Shown piece by piece: positions 14,990 through 24,184 of a DNA stretch of 64,000 nt. The position numbers were made by a program, and so were the translations under genes. Every line of letters starts with the position of its first letter. Within the stretch, counting starts at the first letter, position 1. A model generated the notes under the pieces. That model worked only from the letters and a program-made list of their open reading frames with translations, was not told the origin of the DNA and did no database searches. Origin of the DNA: an uncultured Oscillospiraceae bacterium (GTDB lineage Bacteria > Bacillota > Clostridia > Oscillospirales > Oscillospiraceae); the NCBI GenBank assembly GCA_947625815.1, contig CANQPU010000009.1:1-64000 (forward strand), in the 5' to 3' direction.

Positions 14990-15565
14990 ATGACCTGGGA
15001 GGAGCTGGAGAGAGCGGCGGGGGCCTGCCGGAGGTGCGCGCTGGGCGAGACGCGGACGAACCCGGTCTTCGGCGTGGGCGTCCGGGACGCGCGCGTGATG
15101 TTCGTGGGTGAGGGGCCCGGCGAGAACGAGGACCTTCAGGGCGAGCCTTTCGTGGGCCGGGGCGGACAGCTCCTTGACGTGATGATGAAGATCATCGACC
15201 TGGACCGCCACCGGAACGTATACATCGCCAACATCGTCAAATGCCGCCCGCCGAAGAACAGGGACCCCCTGGGCACTGAGCAGGAGGCCTGCATCGGCTG
15301 GCTCCGGGCCCAGATGGAGCTGATAAAGCCGAAGATCGTGGTCTGCCTGGGGCGGATCGCCGCCCAGGTGCTGATAAAGCCGGACTTCAGGATCAGTCAG
15401 GAGCACGGGCAGTTTTTCGATGTGAACGGCACGCAGTACATGGCCCTTTACCACCCGGCGGCGCTGCTGCGGGACCCCCGGAAAAAGCCGGATACCTTTG
15501 TGGATCTGAAGGGCCTGCAGGAGAAGATCCGGGAGCTTTGCCCGGAAACCTACGAGAGGAGCTGA
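14990..15565 (+). CDS. udg: Family 4 uracil-DNA glycosylase (4Fe-4S)
   Basis: Removes uracil from DNA to start base-excision repair. The 191-residue protein has the family 4 features: two N-terminal cysteines (ACRRCALGETRTNPVFG), motif GEGPGENEDLQGEPFVG, a second cysteine pair (NIVKCRPP and EACIGWL) completing the 4Fe-4S cluster, and the C-terminal LYHPAALLR motif. ATG 14990 follows AAGGGG by eight bases; the longer upstream frame overlaps the promoter. The DUF2156 gene begins ten bases after its stop, so the next two genes are probably in the same transcript. Confidence 0.94.
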   Translation: MTWEELERAAGACRRCALGETRTNPVFGVGVRDARVMFVGEGPGENEDLQGEPFVGRGGQLLDVMMKIIDLDRHRNVYIANIVKCRPPKNRDPLGTEQEACIGWLRAQMELIKPKIVVCLGRIAAQVLIKPDFRISQEHGQFFDVNGTQYMALYHPAALLRDPRKKPDTFVDLKGLQEKIRELCPETYERS

Positions 15566-15575
15566 GCGCCCCCAT

Positions 15576-16475
15576 ATGAGCCTTTTCCGTAAGCCGGGAC
15601 CGGCGGATTTCGGCTGGATACATGAGCTGGCCGGACGGCAGAACCTCCGCAACGCCGATTTCAGCTTCTGCAATATTTACTGCTGGGACCACAACATCAA
15701 CTCCTACGTTGGGAGGGCAGGGGACCGGCTTTTGGTCAAGATCTGCCTCAACGGCGAGCCCATGTACCTCTACCCCGTGGGGAGCGGCGGGCTCCTGCCC
15801 GCGGTGGAGGCCATGCGGGAGGACGCGCGCCGGTGCGGGCACGAGTTCGTCATGCGCGGCATCACAGAAGACGTCCTGCCCCAGATCGAGTCGCTCTATC
15901 CCCAGCCGCCGCGGCTCAGGCTGGACACGGACTATTCCGACTATGTTTACATGGCGGCGGATCTGGCCGAGCTGGCCGGCAAGCGCTATCACGGGAAGAA
16001 AAATCACGTCAACCGCTTTTCCGCCGACCATGAGTGGCACTTTGAGCCCATCACCCGGGACAACATCGGCCTCGTCCACGACATGGCCGCCCGGTGGTTC
16101 GTGGATATGGAGCAGGAGCGGGAGGAGGACTACGCCGGGGAAGCGGAGGCCATACGCAACGCCCTGCGGATCTATTTTGACGTGGGCTTTGACGGGGGCC
16201 TCATCATCGCCGACGGGGAGCCGGCGGCCTTCACCATCGGGGAGATGATCTCCGGCGACACGCTGGACACCCACTTTGAAAAGGCCAGTCCCCATGTGAA
16301 CGGGGGCTATACCGTGATCAATCAGGAATTTGCCAAATATATGCTGGGGAAGTACCCGGGGCTGGTGTATATAAACCGGGAGGAGGATATGGGGATCGAG
16401 AACCTGCGCCTTGCCAAGCAGTCCTATCATCCCGCCTTCCTGGTGGACAAGTATGAGGCAGTCTGGGATATCTGA
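15576..16475 (+). CDS. DUF2156 / phosphatidylglycerol lysyltransferase-like domain protein
   Basis: A 299-residue cytoplasmic protein with the acyltransferase-like (GNAT-type) DUF2156 fold, also found as the C-terminal domain of MprF lysyltransferases. Recognisable parts are NADFSFCNIYCWDHNIN, the GKKNHVNRF basic segment, and the C-terminal block GGYTVINQEFAKYM with INREEDMGIENLRLAKQSYHP. MprF's membrane flippase part is absent. Members are often labelled phosphatidylglycerol lysyltransferase domain-containing, but the substrate of stand-alone proteins is not established. It is followed after nine bases by a GNAT gene, and the two may share a pathway. Confidence 0.82.
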   Translation: MSLFRKPGPADFGWIHELAGRQNLRNADFSFCNIYCWDHNINSYVGRAGDRLLVKICLNGEPMYLYPVGSGGLLPAVEAMREDARRCGHEFVMRGITEDVLPQIESLYPQPPRLRLDTDYSDYVYMAADLAELAGKRYHGKKNHVNRFSADHEWHFEPITRDNIGLVHDMAARWFVDMEQEREEDYAGEAEAIRNALRIYFDVGFDGGLIIADGEPAAFTIGEMISGDTLDTHFEKASPHVNGGYTVINQEFAKYMLGKYPGLVYINREEDMGIENLRLAKQSYHPAFLVDKYEAVWDI

Positions 16476-16484
16476 GGTGAGACG

Positions 16485-17324
16485 ATGCAGGATGAAGTGA
16501 GACTTTCCGTGCCCGGTGACGAGCCGGGGCTCATGGAGCTGTGGAAGAGGGTTTTCGGGGACGAGGATCAGGTCATCGAGGGCTTTTTTGAGAAGATCTA
16601 CGCGCCGGGTATGGCGTCGGTGTATGTCCGCCAGGGGCGCATCGTCTCCGCGGCCTATGTGTTCAGGCTGGGCGAGCTCGTCTCCGACGGGCGCTGGACG
16701 CCCTGCCGCTGTATCTACGCCTATGCGACCGACCCGGAGCACCGGGGCCGGGGCTACGGGAGACGGGTGCTTGAGGACGCCTGCGGACGGGCCACCACCT
16801 CCGGCGCCACCGTCATCTGTCCGGTCTCGCCGTCCCTCTTCGGGACCTACGCCAGGCGGGGCTTTGGGACCTATTTTTCCGCGGTGGAGCGGCACTGCAC
16901 CGACGTGGGCTCTGCCCTCTCGGGGAGCGTCAGCCGGGTGACGGTCCGGGGATACGCCGCCCTGCGGGAGGAGCTTCTCCACGGGCGCGTCCACATCGAT
17001 TTCGATATACGGGCCCTTGAGTATCAGGAGCAGCTCTGCCGGGACTCCGGCGGCGGGCTCTACTATGTGGTCAGCGAGGGCGTCCGCTGCTGCGCCGCCG
17101 TGGAGCTGAATGGGGAGGAGGCGCTGATCCGGGAGCTTATCGTCCCCTCGGGCAGTCAGTATAACGCCGCCGCGCTGGTCGCCCGCGCCGTCAGGAGGGA
17201 AAAATTCACCTACCGCGCGCCGGAGCGCCAGGGCGACGAGGCCGCGCCCTTTGCCATGCTGTTCGGCTTTTCCGACCCCGTGAGGCCCACGCCCGCCCCC
17301 TGGCTGGGCTTCTCCTTCGAATGA
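16485..17324 (+). CDS. GNAT family N-acetyltransferase
   Basis: A 279-residue protein with an N-terminal GNAT domain. The acetyl-CoA-binding signature is seen in YATDPEHRGRGYGRRVLE (R/Q-x-x-G-x-G/A), followed by CPVSPSLFGTYARRGFG as the end of the fold. The C-terminal 120 residues are of a kind found in Eis-like or two-domain GNATs and may shape the acceptor site. ATG 16485 follows GAGGTGAGACG. It is the last gene in the udg-DUF2156-GNAT unit. The acceptor substrate cannot be predicted. Confidence 0.85.
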   Translation: MQDEVRLSVPGDEPGLMELWKRVFGDEDQVIEGFFEKIYAPGMASVYVRQGRIVSAAYVFRLGELVSDGRWTPCRCIYAYATDPEHRGRGYGRRVLEDACGRATTSGATVICPVSPSLFGTYARRGFGTYFSAVERHCTDVGSALSGSVSRVTVRGYAALREELLHGRVHIDFDIRALEYQEQLCRDSGGGLYYVVSEGVRCCAAVELNGEEALIRELIVPSGSQYNAAALVARAVRREKFTYRAPERQGDEAAPFAMLFGFSDPVRPTPAPWLGFSFE

Positions 17325-17468
17325 CCATAAGTTTACATAATAATTACGGGAAAATGAACGGGAATTTAACACTTTAGAAAAATAAAAATGTTTTTCTCTT
17401 AAAAATTTTTCTGTAATATTTTAATCGTGAAATTTGAATTCACCTTTTTCATTTTATCCTCTTTTTTA
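17325..17468. other. AT-rich gene-free segment
   Basis: A strongly AT-rich stretch in an otherwise GC-rich region, with runs such as AAAAATAAAAATGTTTTTC and AATTTTTC. No frame has a start with a ribosome site. Its composition makes spurious promoter-like hexamers unavoidable, so I call none. Confidence 0.5.
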
Positions 17469-17501
17469 GGTGGGAGTCCTGACGGGCTCCCACCGCTTTT
17501 T
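17469..17501 (+). terminator. Terminator of the udg-GNAT unit
   Basis: The arms GGTGGGAG (17469-17476) and CTCCCACC (17487-17494) are followed by GCTTTTTA, a rho-independent terminator about 145 bases after the GNAT stop. Confidence 0.8.
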
Positions 17502-17510
17502 ATGTGGGGA

Positions 17511-17539
17511 TTTACTTTTTTCCCTGTCCGATGTATAAT
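17511..17539 (+). promoter_or_regulatory. Sigma-A promoter of the UvrD/PcrA helicase gene
   Basis: TTTACT (17511-17516), a 17-bp spacer, and a perfect TATAAT (17534-17539), starting ten bases after the preceding terminator and about 38 bases before the ATG. Confidence 0.75.
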
Positions 17540-17576
17540 AGCTAAATCAGAAACACACGGAAACGGGAAATTTGCT

Positions 17577-20039
17577 ATGGACAGAAAAGAATTTGAAAAA
17601 CGGTTCGCCGCGGCGCGCAGGGCGGTCATTGAGCGGGACTTCGCGGATCTCAACGAGATGCAGAGGAGGTCCGTCATGGCCACCGAGGGGCCGCTTTTGC
17701 TGTTGGCCGGCGCCGGGAGCGGAAAGACCACGGTGCTCATAAACCGGATCGCCAATTTGATCCGCTACGGGCGGGCCTCGGACTCGGATGAGGTGCCGGA
17801 GGAGGCGGGGGAGGCGGAGCTTGCCGCGCTGGAGGAAGAGGCGGGGAAGACGGGTGAGGTGCCCGAGGAGGTCAGGGAGCTGTGCGGGCTGGACCCGGTG
17901 GAGCCCTGGCGGATCATTGCCATCACCTTCACCAACAAGGCCGCGGACGAGCTGAAGACCCGTCTGGAAAAAAAGCTCGGCCCCGGCGCGCAGGACATCT
18001 GGGCCATGACCTTCCACTCCGCCTGCGTGCGGATCCTCCGCAAAAGCGTGGAGGTCCTGGGCATCTCCCCGAAATTCACCATTTACGACTCCGCCGACTC
18101 CGCGGCGGTGATGAAGCGGGTCCTCAGGGAGCTGAATATGGACGAGAAGCAGTTCCCGCCCAAGCAGGTCCTCTCCGTCATCAGCCGCGCCAAGGACAGG
18201 CTCCAGTCCCCGGCGGACTTTGAGGCCGCGGCGGAGAAGGCGTGGGATCCCAGGCAAAAATACATAGCGAAGGCTTACAGGGAGTATTCCCGCAGGCTCC
18301 TGTCCGCGGACGCCCTGGATTTTGACGACCTGATCTATTACACCGTCCTCCTCCTGCGGGACTATCCCGAGGTGCGGGGGGAGTGGCAGCGGCGCTTCAG
18401 ATATGTGCTGGTGGACGAGTATCAGGACACCAGCAACCTCCAGTATCTGCTGGCCGCCATGCTGGCCGGGGAGCGGGAGAACATCTGCGTCGTCGGCGAC
18501 GACGACCAGTCCATCTACCGCTTCCGGGGCGCCACCATCGAAAACATCCTGAGCTTTGAGAACCGCTTCCGGGACGCCCGGGTCATCAAGCTGGAGCAGA
18601 ACTACCGCTCCACCGGGCATATCCTGGGCGCGGCGAACAGCGTCATAAGGAACAACTCCGAGCGCCGGGGAAAGAACCTCTGGACCGCCGCCGGGGAGGG
18701 GGAGAAGCTGGTCCTCCACGTGGCCGAGGGGGACGACGCCGAGGCCGAGTTTGTGGCGGAGACCATCCTGAACGCCGTGGCGGGCGGGATGAGGTGGAGC
18801 GACTTTGCGGTCCTCTACCGGATGAACGTCCAGTCCAACCGCCTGGAATACGCCTTCAAGCGCCTGGCCGTGCCCTACAAGGTGGTGGGCGGAACGCGCT
18901 TTTTTGACCGGGCGGAGATCAAGGACATCACCAGCTACCTGGCCGTGGTGAACAACCCCGCCGACGACCTGCGGCTCCTGCGCGTCATCAACAATCCCCC
19001 CCGGGGCATCGGCGAGACCACGGTGGAGCGCCTGCGGACCGCCGCCGGCGCCGAGCGCCGCCCCATTTTGGACGTGGCCGCCGACGCCGGGCGTTACCCG
19101 GAGCTGAAAAGCGCCGCCGGGAAGCTCATGGGCTTCATCTCGCTCATCATGGAGCTGCGCTCCCTGGCCGAGACCCTGACCCTGGAGGAATTTTATGACG
19201 CCCTCCTGGAGAAAACGGGGTACATGGAGGCGCTGGGCGACTCCGACGAGGCGCTGGCCCGGAAGGACAACATCATGGAGCTCAAATCCAACATCGTCAA
19301 CTACGCCGCCGGGGCGGAGACGCCGTCGCTGGCGGGGTTCCTTGACGAGATCGCCCTTTATACGGATCTGGACAGCGTCGATGTGGGCGGCGAGAGCGTC
19401 ATCCTGATGACCGTCCACTCGGCCAAGGGGCTGGAATTCCCCTGGGTGTTCCTGGTGGGCATGGAGGAGAACCTCTTTCCCTCCGGCCGCAGTACCAACA
19501 GCGAGGAGGAGCTGGAGGAGGAGCGCAGGCTCTGCTATGTGGCGCTGACGAGGGCCAAAAAGAGGCTCATCCTCACCGCCGCCCGCCGCCGGCTGCTCTT
19601 TGGCCACACCACCGCCAACGCGGTCTCCCGTTTTGTGGAGGAGATCCCCGACGAGCACATCGACAGGCCGGCGGAGCCGCGGATGGGCGGGGGCTTCATC
19701 CGGGAGCCGGATCCGGACTTTCTGGAATTCAGCTACCGGGAGAGCCGCCGGGAGGACCGGAGAGGCCAGGACATGGGAGCTTACAGGGGCTACGGCCGCC
19801 GCGGGAGCTTTTCCGGCGGGGCCGCCGCCCCGCGTCCGGCGCCCAAAAGGACCGTTTCGGGCCCCGCCCCCCTGCCGGAGCTGTCCGCCGGGGACAGGAT
19901 CCGCCACAGGGCCTTCGGCGAGGGGACGGTGGTCAGCGTCACCTCCATGCCCGGGGACGCCCTCCTCACCGTGGACTTCGGCGGCACCCAAAAGCGCCTG
20001 ATGCTCAAGGCGGCCGGGGCCTTTATCACAAAGATCTGA
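17577..20039 (+). CDS. pcrA: ATP-dependent DNA helicase PcrA/UvrD
   Basis: A superfamily 1A 3'-5' helicase of repair and replication-conflict resolution. The 820-residue protein has the Q motif (LNEMQRRSV), Walker A AGAGSGKTT, ITFTNKAADEL, Walker B LVDEYQDTS, QSIYRFRGA, LEQNYRST, VHSAKGLEFPWVFLVG and YVALTRAKKRL in the expected order. Near residue 65 there is an insertion rich in Glu and Gly between motifs I and Ia. The C-terminal 60 residues form the Tudor-like RNA-polymerase-binding region (GDRIRHRAFGEGTVV). ATG 17577 gives the standard length; the longer frame overlaps the promoter. The HAD gene follows after nine bases. Confidence 0.95.
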   Translation: MDRKEFEKRFAAARRAVIERDFADLNEMQRRSVMATEGPLLLLAGAGSGKTTVLINRIANLIRYGRASDSDEVPEEAGEAELAALEEEAGKTGEVPEEVRELCGLDPVEPWRIIAITFTNKAADELKTRLEKKLGPGAQDIWAMTFHSACVRILRKSVEVLGISPKFTIYDSADSAAVMKRVLRELNMDEKQFPPKQVLSVISRAKDRLQSPADFEAAAEKAWDPRQKYIAKAYREYSRRLLSADALDFDDLIYYTVLLLRDYPEVRGEWQRRFRYVLVDEYQDTSNLQYLLAAMLAGERENICVVGDDDQSIYRFRGATIENILSFENRFRDARVIKLEQNYRSTGHILGAANSVIRNNSERRGKNLWTAAGEGEKLVLHVAEGDDAEAEFVAETILNAVAGGMRWSDFAVLYRMNVQSNRLEYAFKRLAVPYKVVGGTRFFDRAEIKDITSYLAVVNNPADDLRLLRVINNPPRGIGETTVERLRTAAGAERRPILDVAADAGRYPELKSAAGKLMGFISLIMELRSLAETLTLEEFYDALLEKTGYMEALGDSDEALARKDNIMELKSNIVNYAAGAETPSLAGFLDEIALYTDLDSVDVGGESVILMTVHSAKGLEFPWVFLVGMEENLFPSGRSTNSEEELEEERRLCYVALTRAKKRLILTAARRRLLFGHTTANAVSRFVEEIPDEHIDRPAEPRMGGGFIREPDPDFLEFSYRESRREDRRGQDMGAYRGYGRRGSFSGGAAAPRPAPKRTVSGPAPLPELSAGDRIRHRAFGEGTVVSVTSMPGDALLTVDFGGTQKRLMLKAAGAFITKI

Positions 20040-20048
20040 GGTCAAGCC

Positions 20049-20699
20049 ATGCACGATTACAGGACGATCCTATTTGATCTGGACGGCACCATCACCGACT
20101 CGGCGCCCGGCGTCATGAACGCCTTCCACCACGCGCTGAACGCCTTCGGCATCGAGCCGAAGACCCACGGGGAGCTGAAAAAGGTGGTGGGGCCGCCGCT
20201 CCACTTCTCCTTCGCGGGCTACGGCGTGCCGGAGGAGCGGATCGGGGAGATCATGGAGCACTATCTGAGCTATTACCTGCCCAGGGGCATCTATGAAAAC
20301 AGCGTCTTTCCCGGTATGGAGGAGCTTTTCCGCTGCCTCAAGGGGGCGGGGAAGCGCCTGGTGGTGGCCTCCTCCAAACGCCAGGACGGGGTGGACACCG
20401 TCATGAGGTACTTCGCTCTGGACCAATATTTCGACTTTGCGGCCGGCTCCGACGAATCCGTCGGGCGCGTGACCAAGGCGGACACCATCCGGTATATCCT
20501 GGATACGCTGGACATCAGCGACATCGGGAGCGCCATCCTCGTGGGCGACCGGAAGTACGACGTGGAGGGGGCCCTGCCCTTCGGCCTGGAGACGGTGGGC
20601 ATCCTGCACGGCTACGGCACCGAGGAGGAGCTGCGGAAGGCCGGCGCGGCCTTCGTGGTAAAGGACGCCTGGGAGCTCATGGACTTTTTCGGGGTCTGA
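20049..20699 (+). CDS. HAD-superfamily phosphatase (Gph/phosphoglycolate phosphatase-like)
   Basis: A 216-residue soluble hydrolase. Motif I is FDLDGTITDS with the nucleophile aspartate, motif II is VVASSKRQ, and motifs III and IV are seen as TKADTIRYIL and ILVGDRKYDVEGA. The cap region with VGPPLHFSF is typical of the phosphoglycolate phosphatase/5'-nucleotidase branch, but substrate range in this subfamily is wide. It begins nine bases after pcrA with a weak GAGG site and ends just before the valS promoter. A nucleotide- or damage-housekeeping role is only suggested by context. Confidence 0.9.
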   Translation: MHDYRTILFDLDGTITDSAPGVMNAFHHALNAFGIEPKTHGELKKVVGPPLHFSFAGYGVPEERIGEIMEHYLSYYLPRGIYENSVFPGMEELFRCLKGAGKRLVVASSKRQDGVDTVMRYFALDQYFDFAAGSDESVGRVTKADTIRYILDTLDISDIGSAILVGDRKYDVEGALPFGLETVGILHGYGTEEELRKAGAAFVVKDAWELMDFFGV

Positions 20700-20745
20700 G
20701 GCGCGCCCCGGCCAACCCCGCCGGGGGCCGGACAAAACTTTCCCC

Positions 20746-20774
20746 TTGACAAACGGGGAGTTTCCGCATATAAT
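20746..20774 (+). promoter_or_regulatory. Sigma-A promoter of valS
   Basis: A consensus promoter: TTGACA (20746-20751), 17 bp, TATAAT (20769-20774). Confidence 0.92.
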
Positions 20775-20780
20775 ACGGCC

Positions 20781-21019
20781 AAATGGCGAAGAAGGGAAGA
20801 AGTAGGCGGGGAAGATCCCAGAGAGAAGCCGGACGGTGCGAGGCTTTGATCGGAAACGCCGAAAGGTCGTCCCGGAGCCGCGGGGGTGACAGGTAGTCCC
20901 CGACGGGAGCTCCCGTTACAGAGCTGCGAGTGTCCCGCGCTGAGCGGGGAATTCAGGTGGTACCGCGGACAGGATACAATGTGTTCGCCCTGAGCGATTT
21001 TGCTTGGGGCGAATTTTTT
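20781..21019 (+). promoter_or_regulatory. T-box leader (tRNA-Val sensing) of valS
   Basis: The leader has the stem I hallmarks AGTAGG and AGAGAG near 20801-20825 and the diagnostic T-box AGGTGGTACCGCG (20955-20967). An intrinsic terminator stem (20984-20990 with 21007-21013) runs into six Ts. The TGGT of the antiterminator bulge pairs with an ACCA tRNA end, as expected for tRNA-Val. Two GTC triplets at 20866-20871 are candidate valine specifiers, not certain. Uncharged tRNA-Val would favour readthrough into valS. Confidence 0.92.
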
Positions 21020-21038
21020 ACGCCCCGAATCGTCCTCT

Positions 21039-21064
21039 CCCACGCGATCCATGATCGCGCGGGG
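21039..21064. repeat. Palindromic element copy B in the valS leader
   Basis: CCCACGCGATC-CATG-ATCGCGCGGGG is a near-perfect palindrome. It is preceded by TCGTCCTCTCC and followed by ACCCAATG, matching the element at 12770-12795 in the tRNA array. It lies between the T-box terminator and the valS ribosome site. Confidence 0.65.
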
Positions 21065-21085
21065 ACCCAATGAAAGGAGTATTGT

Positions 21086-23710
21086 ATGAAAGAACTGCCG
21101 AAAGTGTATGACCCCAGGGCGGTGGAGAAGCGCATCTATCAGATGTGGCTGGACGGGGGCTATTTCCACGCCGAGCGCGACCCCAAAAAGAAGCCCTTCA
21201 CCATCGTCATCCCGCCCCCCAACGTGACGGGACAGCTCCACCTGGGCCACGCCTTTGACGAGACCTTGCAGGACATCCTCATCCGCTACAAGCGGATGCG
21301 GGGCTACTCCGCCCTGTGGCTCCCCGGCTATGACCACGCCGGCATCGCCACCCAGATCAAGGTGGAGGAGCAGCTGCGGGGCGAGGGCCTGACCCGCTTC
21401 GACCTGGGCCGGGAGAAGTTTTTGGACCGGGTCTGGGACTGGAAGAACAAATACGGCGACCGGATCGTGGAGCAGCTCAAGACCCTGGGCTCCTCCTGCG
21501 ACTGGGAGCGCCAGCGCTTCACCATGGACGAGGGCTGCTCCAAGGCCGTCCGGGAGGTGTTCTGCTCCCTCTATGAAAAGGGCCTCATCTATAAGGGCAA
21601 GCGCATCATCAACTGGTGCCCCCACTGCACCACGGCCCTCTCCGACGCCGAGGTGGAATACGAGGAGAAGCCCGGCAAGCTCTGGCACATCCGCTACCCC
21701 TTGTCCGACGGCTCGGGCTATATCACCGTGGCCACCACCCGCCCGGAGACCATGCTGGGCGACTCGGGCGTGGCCGTGAACCCGGAGGACGAGCGCTACA
21801 CCCACCTTGTGGGGAAGACCTGCGTCCTGCCCCTGGTGGGACGGGAGATCCCCATCGTGGCCGACGAGTACGTGGACCGCTCCTTCGGCACCGGCTGCGT
21901 GAAGATGACCCCATGCCACGACCCCAACGACTTCGAGGTGGGCCTGCGGCACGGCCTGGAGCAGATCCTGGTCATCGACGGCGAGGGGAAGATCATCAAC
22001 GGCGGGAAATACAACGGCATGGACCGCTATGAAGCCCGCAAGGCCATCGTCGCCGACCTGGAGGAGCAGGGGTATCTTGTGAAGATCGAGGACCACGTGC
22101 ACAACGTGGGCACCTGCTACCGCTGCCACTCCGACGTGGAGCCGCTGGCCTCGGATCAGTGGTTCGTGAAGATGGAGCCCCTGGCCCGCGAGGCCATCCG
22201 CGTGGTGGAGGACGGCACCATCAAATTCGTCCCGGACCGCTTCGCCAAGACGTATTTGAACTGGATGAACAACGTGCGCGACTGGTGCATCTCCCGGCAG
22301 CTCTGGTGGGGCCACCAGATCCCCGCCTGGACCTGCGCCGACTGCGGGCACATGACGGTCTCCCGCACGGATCCCACGGAGTGCGAGCAATGCCACAGCA
22401 AAAATATTGAGCGGGATCCCGACGTGCTGGACACCTGGTTCTCCTCGGCCCTCTGGCCCTTCTCCACCCTGGGCTGGCCGGACAAGACCGAGGATCTGGA
22501 GTATTTCTACCCCACGGACGTGCTGGTGACGGGCTACGACATCATCTTCTTCTGGGTGGCCCGGATGATCTTCTCCGGCATGGAGCACATGAAAAAGGAG
22601 CCCTTCAGGACCGTCCTCATCCACGGCCTCATCCGGGACCCCCAGGGCAAGAAGATGTCCAAATCCGCCGGCAACGGGGTGGACCCCATCGAGGTGATCG
22701 ACCGCTTCGGCGCCGACGCCCTCAGGTTCAACATCATCACCGGCAACTCCCCCGGAAACGACATGCGCTTCTATGTGGAGCGGTGCGAGGCCATGCGCAA
22801 CTTCGCCAACAAGATCTGGAACGCCAGCCGCTTCGTGATGATGAACCTCACCGTCACGGACAAGGCCCTCCCCGCAAAGCTGGAGCTTCCAGACAAGTGG
22901 GTGCTCTCCAAGCTCAACTCCCTCATCCGCGAGGTCAACGAAAACTTTGACCGATTCGAGCTGGGCATCGCCGCCCAGAAGATCTACGACTTTATCTGGG
23001 ACACCTTCTGCGACTGGTATATCGAGCTTTCCAAGCCGCGCCTTGCCGAGGGCGACGAAAACGCCCAGCGGGTGCTGCTCTACGTGCTCACCGACATCCT
23101 GAAGCTCCTGCATCCCTTCATGCCCTTTATCACCGAGGAGATCTATCAGGCCCTGCCCCACGAAAAGAGCGCCCTCATCATCGAGGACTTCCCCGAGTTT
23201 GACGACGGCCTCAGCTTCCCCGCGGAGGAGGCGGACTTTGAAAAGGTCATCGACGCCGTGGGCGCCATCCGCTCCAAGCGCAGCGCCATGAACGTGCCGC
23301 CCAGCCGCCGCGCCAAGGTCATCATCTCCACGCTCACCCCCGAGCCCTTCCGGGCGGGCGCGCCGTATATCATGCGCCTGGCCTCCGCCTCCCAGGTAGA
23401 GGTGACAGGCATGGGCGAGGCGGGCTCCGACGCCGAGATGGAGGAAAAGGGCATGGTCACCGTGGTCACCCACTCCGCCCGGGTGTTCCTGCCCCTCCGG
23501 GAGCTTGTGGACATCAAGGCCGAACGGGAGCGCCTCGAGAAGGAGCTCCAGAAGAACCGGGGATTTTTGGAGGGACAGCTGAAAAAGCTCTCCAACGAGG
23601 CCTTCGTCTCCCGGGCGCCGGAGAACGTGGTGGCCGCCGAACGCGAAAAGGCCGAAAAGCTGAAGGCCCTGATAGAAAATCTTGAAAAATCCCTTGAGGC
23701 CATGAAATAA
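21086..23710 (+). CDS. valS: Valyl-tRNA synthetase
   Basis: Class I synthetase charging tRNA-Val. The 874-residue protein has [13 protein letters not shown] (HIGH-type motif HLGH from residue 52) and the editing domain ([18 protein letters not shown]). It also has zinc-like cysteine pairs around YRCHSDVEP and [13 protein letters not shown] at 523-527, an anticodon-binding helical domain and a C-terminal coiled coil ([20 protein letters not shown]). AAAGGAG lies six bases before ATG 21086. Expression is controlled by the T-box leader, and a terminator follows directly. Confidence 0.97.
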   Translation: MKELPKVYDPRAVEKRIYQMWLDGGYFHAERDPKKKPFTIVIPPPNVTGQLHLGHAFDETLQDILIRYKRMRGYSALWLPGYDHAGIATQIKVEEQLRGEGLTRFDLGREKFLDRVWDWKNKYGDRIVEQLKTLGSSCDWERQRFTMDEGCSKAVREVFCSLYEKGLIYKGKRIINWCPHCTTALSDAEVEYEEKPGKLWHIRYPLSDGSGYITVATTRPETMLGDSGVAVNPEDERYTHLVGKTCVLPLVGREIPIVADEYVDRSFGTGCVKMTPCHDPNDFEVGLRHGLEQILVIDGEGKIINGGKYNGMDRYEARKAIVADLEEQGYLVKIEDHVHNVGTCYRCHSDVEPLASDQWFVKMEPLAREAIRVVEDGTIKFVPDRFAKTYLNWMNNVRDWCISRQLWWGHQIPAWTCADCGHMTVSRTDPTECEQCHSKNIERDPDVLDTWFSSALWPFSTLGWPDKTEDLEYFYPTDVLVTGYDIIFFWVARMIFSGMEHMKKEPFRTVLIHGLIRDPQGKKMSKSAGNGVDPIEVIDRFGADALRFNIITGNSPGNDMRFYVERCEAMRNFANKIWNASRFVMMNLTVTDKALPAKLELPDKWVLSKLNSLIREVNENFDRFELGIAAQKIYDFIWDTFCDWYIELSKPRLAEGDENAQRVLLYVLTDILKLLHPFMPFITEEIYQALPHEKSALIIEDFPEFDDGLSFPAEEADFEKVIDAVGAIRSKRSAMNVPPSRRAKVIISTLTPEPFRAGAPYIMRLASASQVEVTGMGEAGSDAEMEEKGMVTVVTHSARVFLPLRELVDIKAERERLEKELQKNRGFLEGQLKKLSNEAFVSRAPENVVAAEREKAEKLKALIENLEKSLEAMK

Positions 23711-23739
23711 CGACAGGATTCGCGCTGCCAATATTATAC

Positions 23740-23774
23740 AATACCCGTGTACAGGCTGTACACGGGTATTTTTT
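23740..23774 (+). terminator. valS terminator, immediately before spoIIAA
   Basis: A perfect 14-bp stem (23740-23753 with 23757-23770) with a three-base loop runs into a T tract. It ends only 18 bases before the spoIIAA start codon. Confidence 0.9.
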
Positions 23775-23792
23775 ATGGCAGAAGGTGAAGAC

Positions 23793-24122
23793 ATGAAGCT
23801 TTCAACATCGGAAAAGGCCGGGAAGCTCACCATCGCGATCGGCGGGGAGCTGGACCACCACGGGGCGCGGGAGGCGGCCAGGAGGATCGAGGAGACCATA
23901 GAGGCGTCCGTGCCCCGGGACTGCGTCATCGATCTTCGGGAGCTCAGGTTCATGGACTCCTCCGGCATCGCCATCATCCTGCGGGTCTACAAGCGCCTCA
24001 ACGCCATCGGCGGACGTCTTACGGTGGAGAACGTCCCCGAACAGCCCATGCGGGTGCTGGACGCCTCCGGCATCGACAGGATGATCGACATAAACGCCAT
24101 GCAGACGGAAAAGCCGGTGTGA
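23793..24122 (+). CDS. spoIIAA: Anti-sigma-F factor antagonist
   Basis: A STAS-domain protein that, when unphosphorylated, binds SpoIIAB and frees sigma-F in the forespore. The 109-residue chain has the phosphorylation-site motif RFMDSSGIAIILRVYK. ATG 23793 is preferred because AGAAGGTGAAGAC precedes it; an upstream in-frame ATG (23775) lies in the terminator T-run without a ribosome site. It is first in the spoIIAA-spoIIAB-sigF operon. A terminator sits just upstream, so its promoter location is a puzzle. Confidence 0.93.
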   Translation: MKLSTSEKAGKLTIAIGGELDHHGAREAARRIEETIEASVPRDCVIDLRELRFMDSSGIAIILRVYKRLNAIGGRLTVENVPEQPMRVLDASGIDRMIDINAMQTEKPV

Positions 24123-24184
24123 GGATCTCCCCACCCCGGCGGTCCCGGCGGCAAAACGCTATAAGACAGGAGATGTACATACCA

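Noticed and set aside
17325..17468. Small RNA or promoter cluster in the AT-rich segment
   Set aside because: Base composition alone produces many promoter-like hexamers; no stable conserved structure or clear start is visible.
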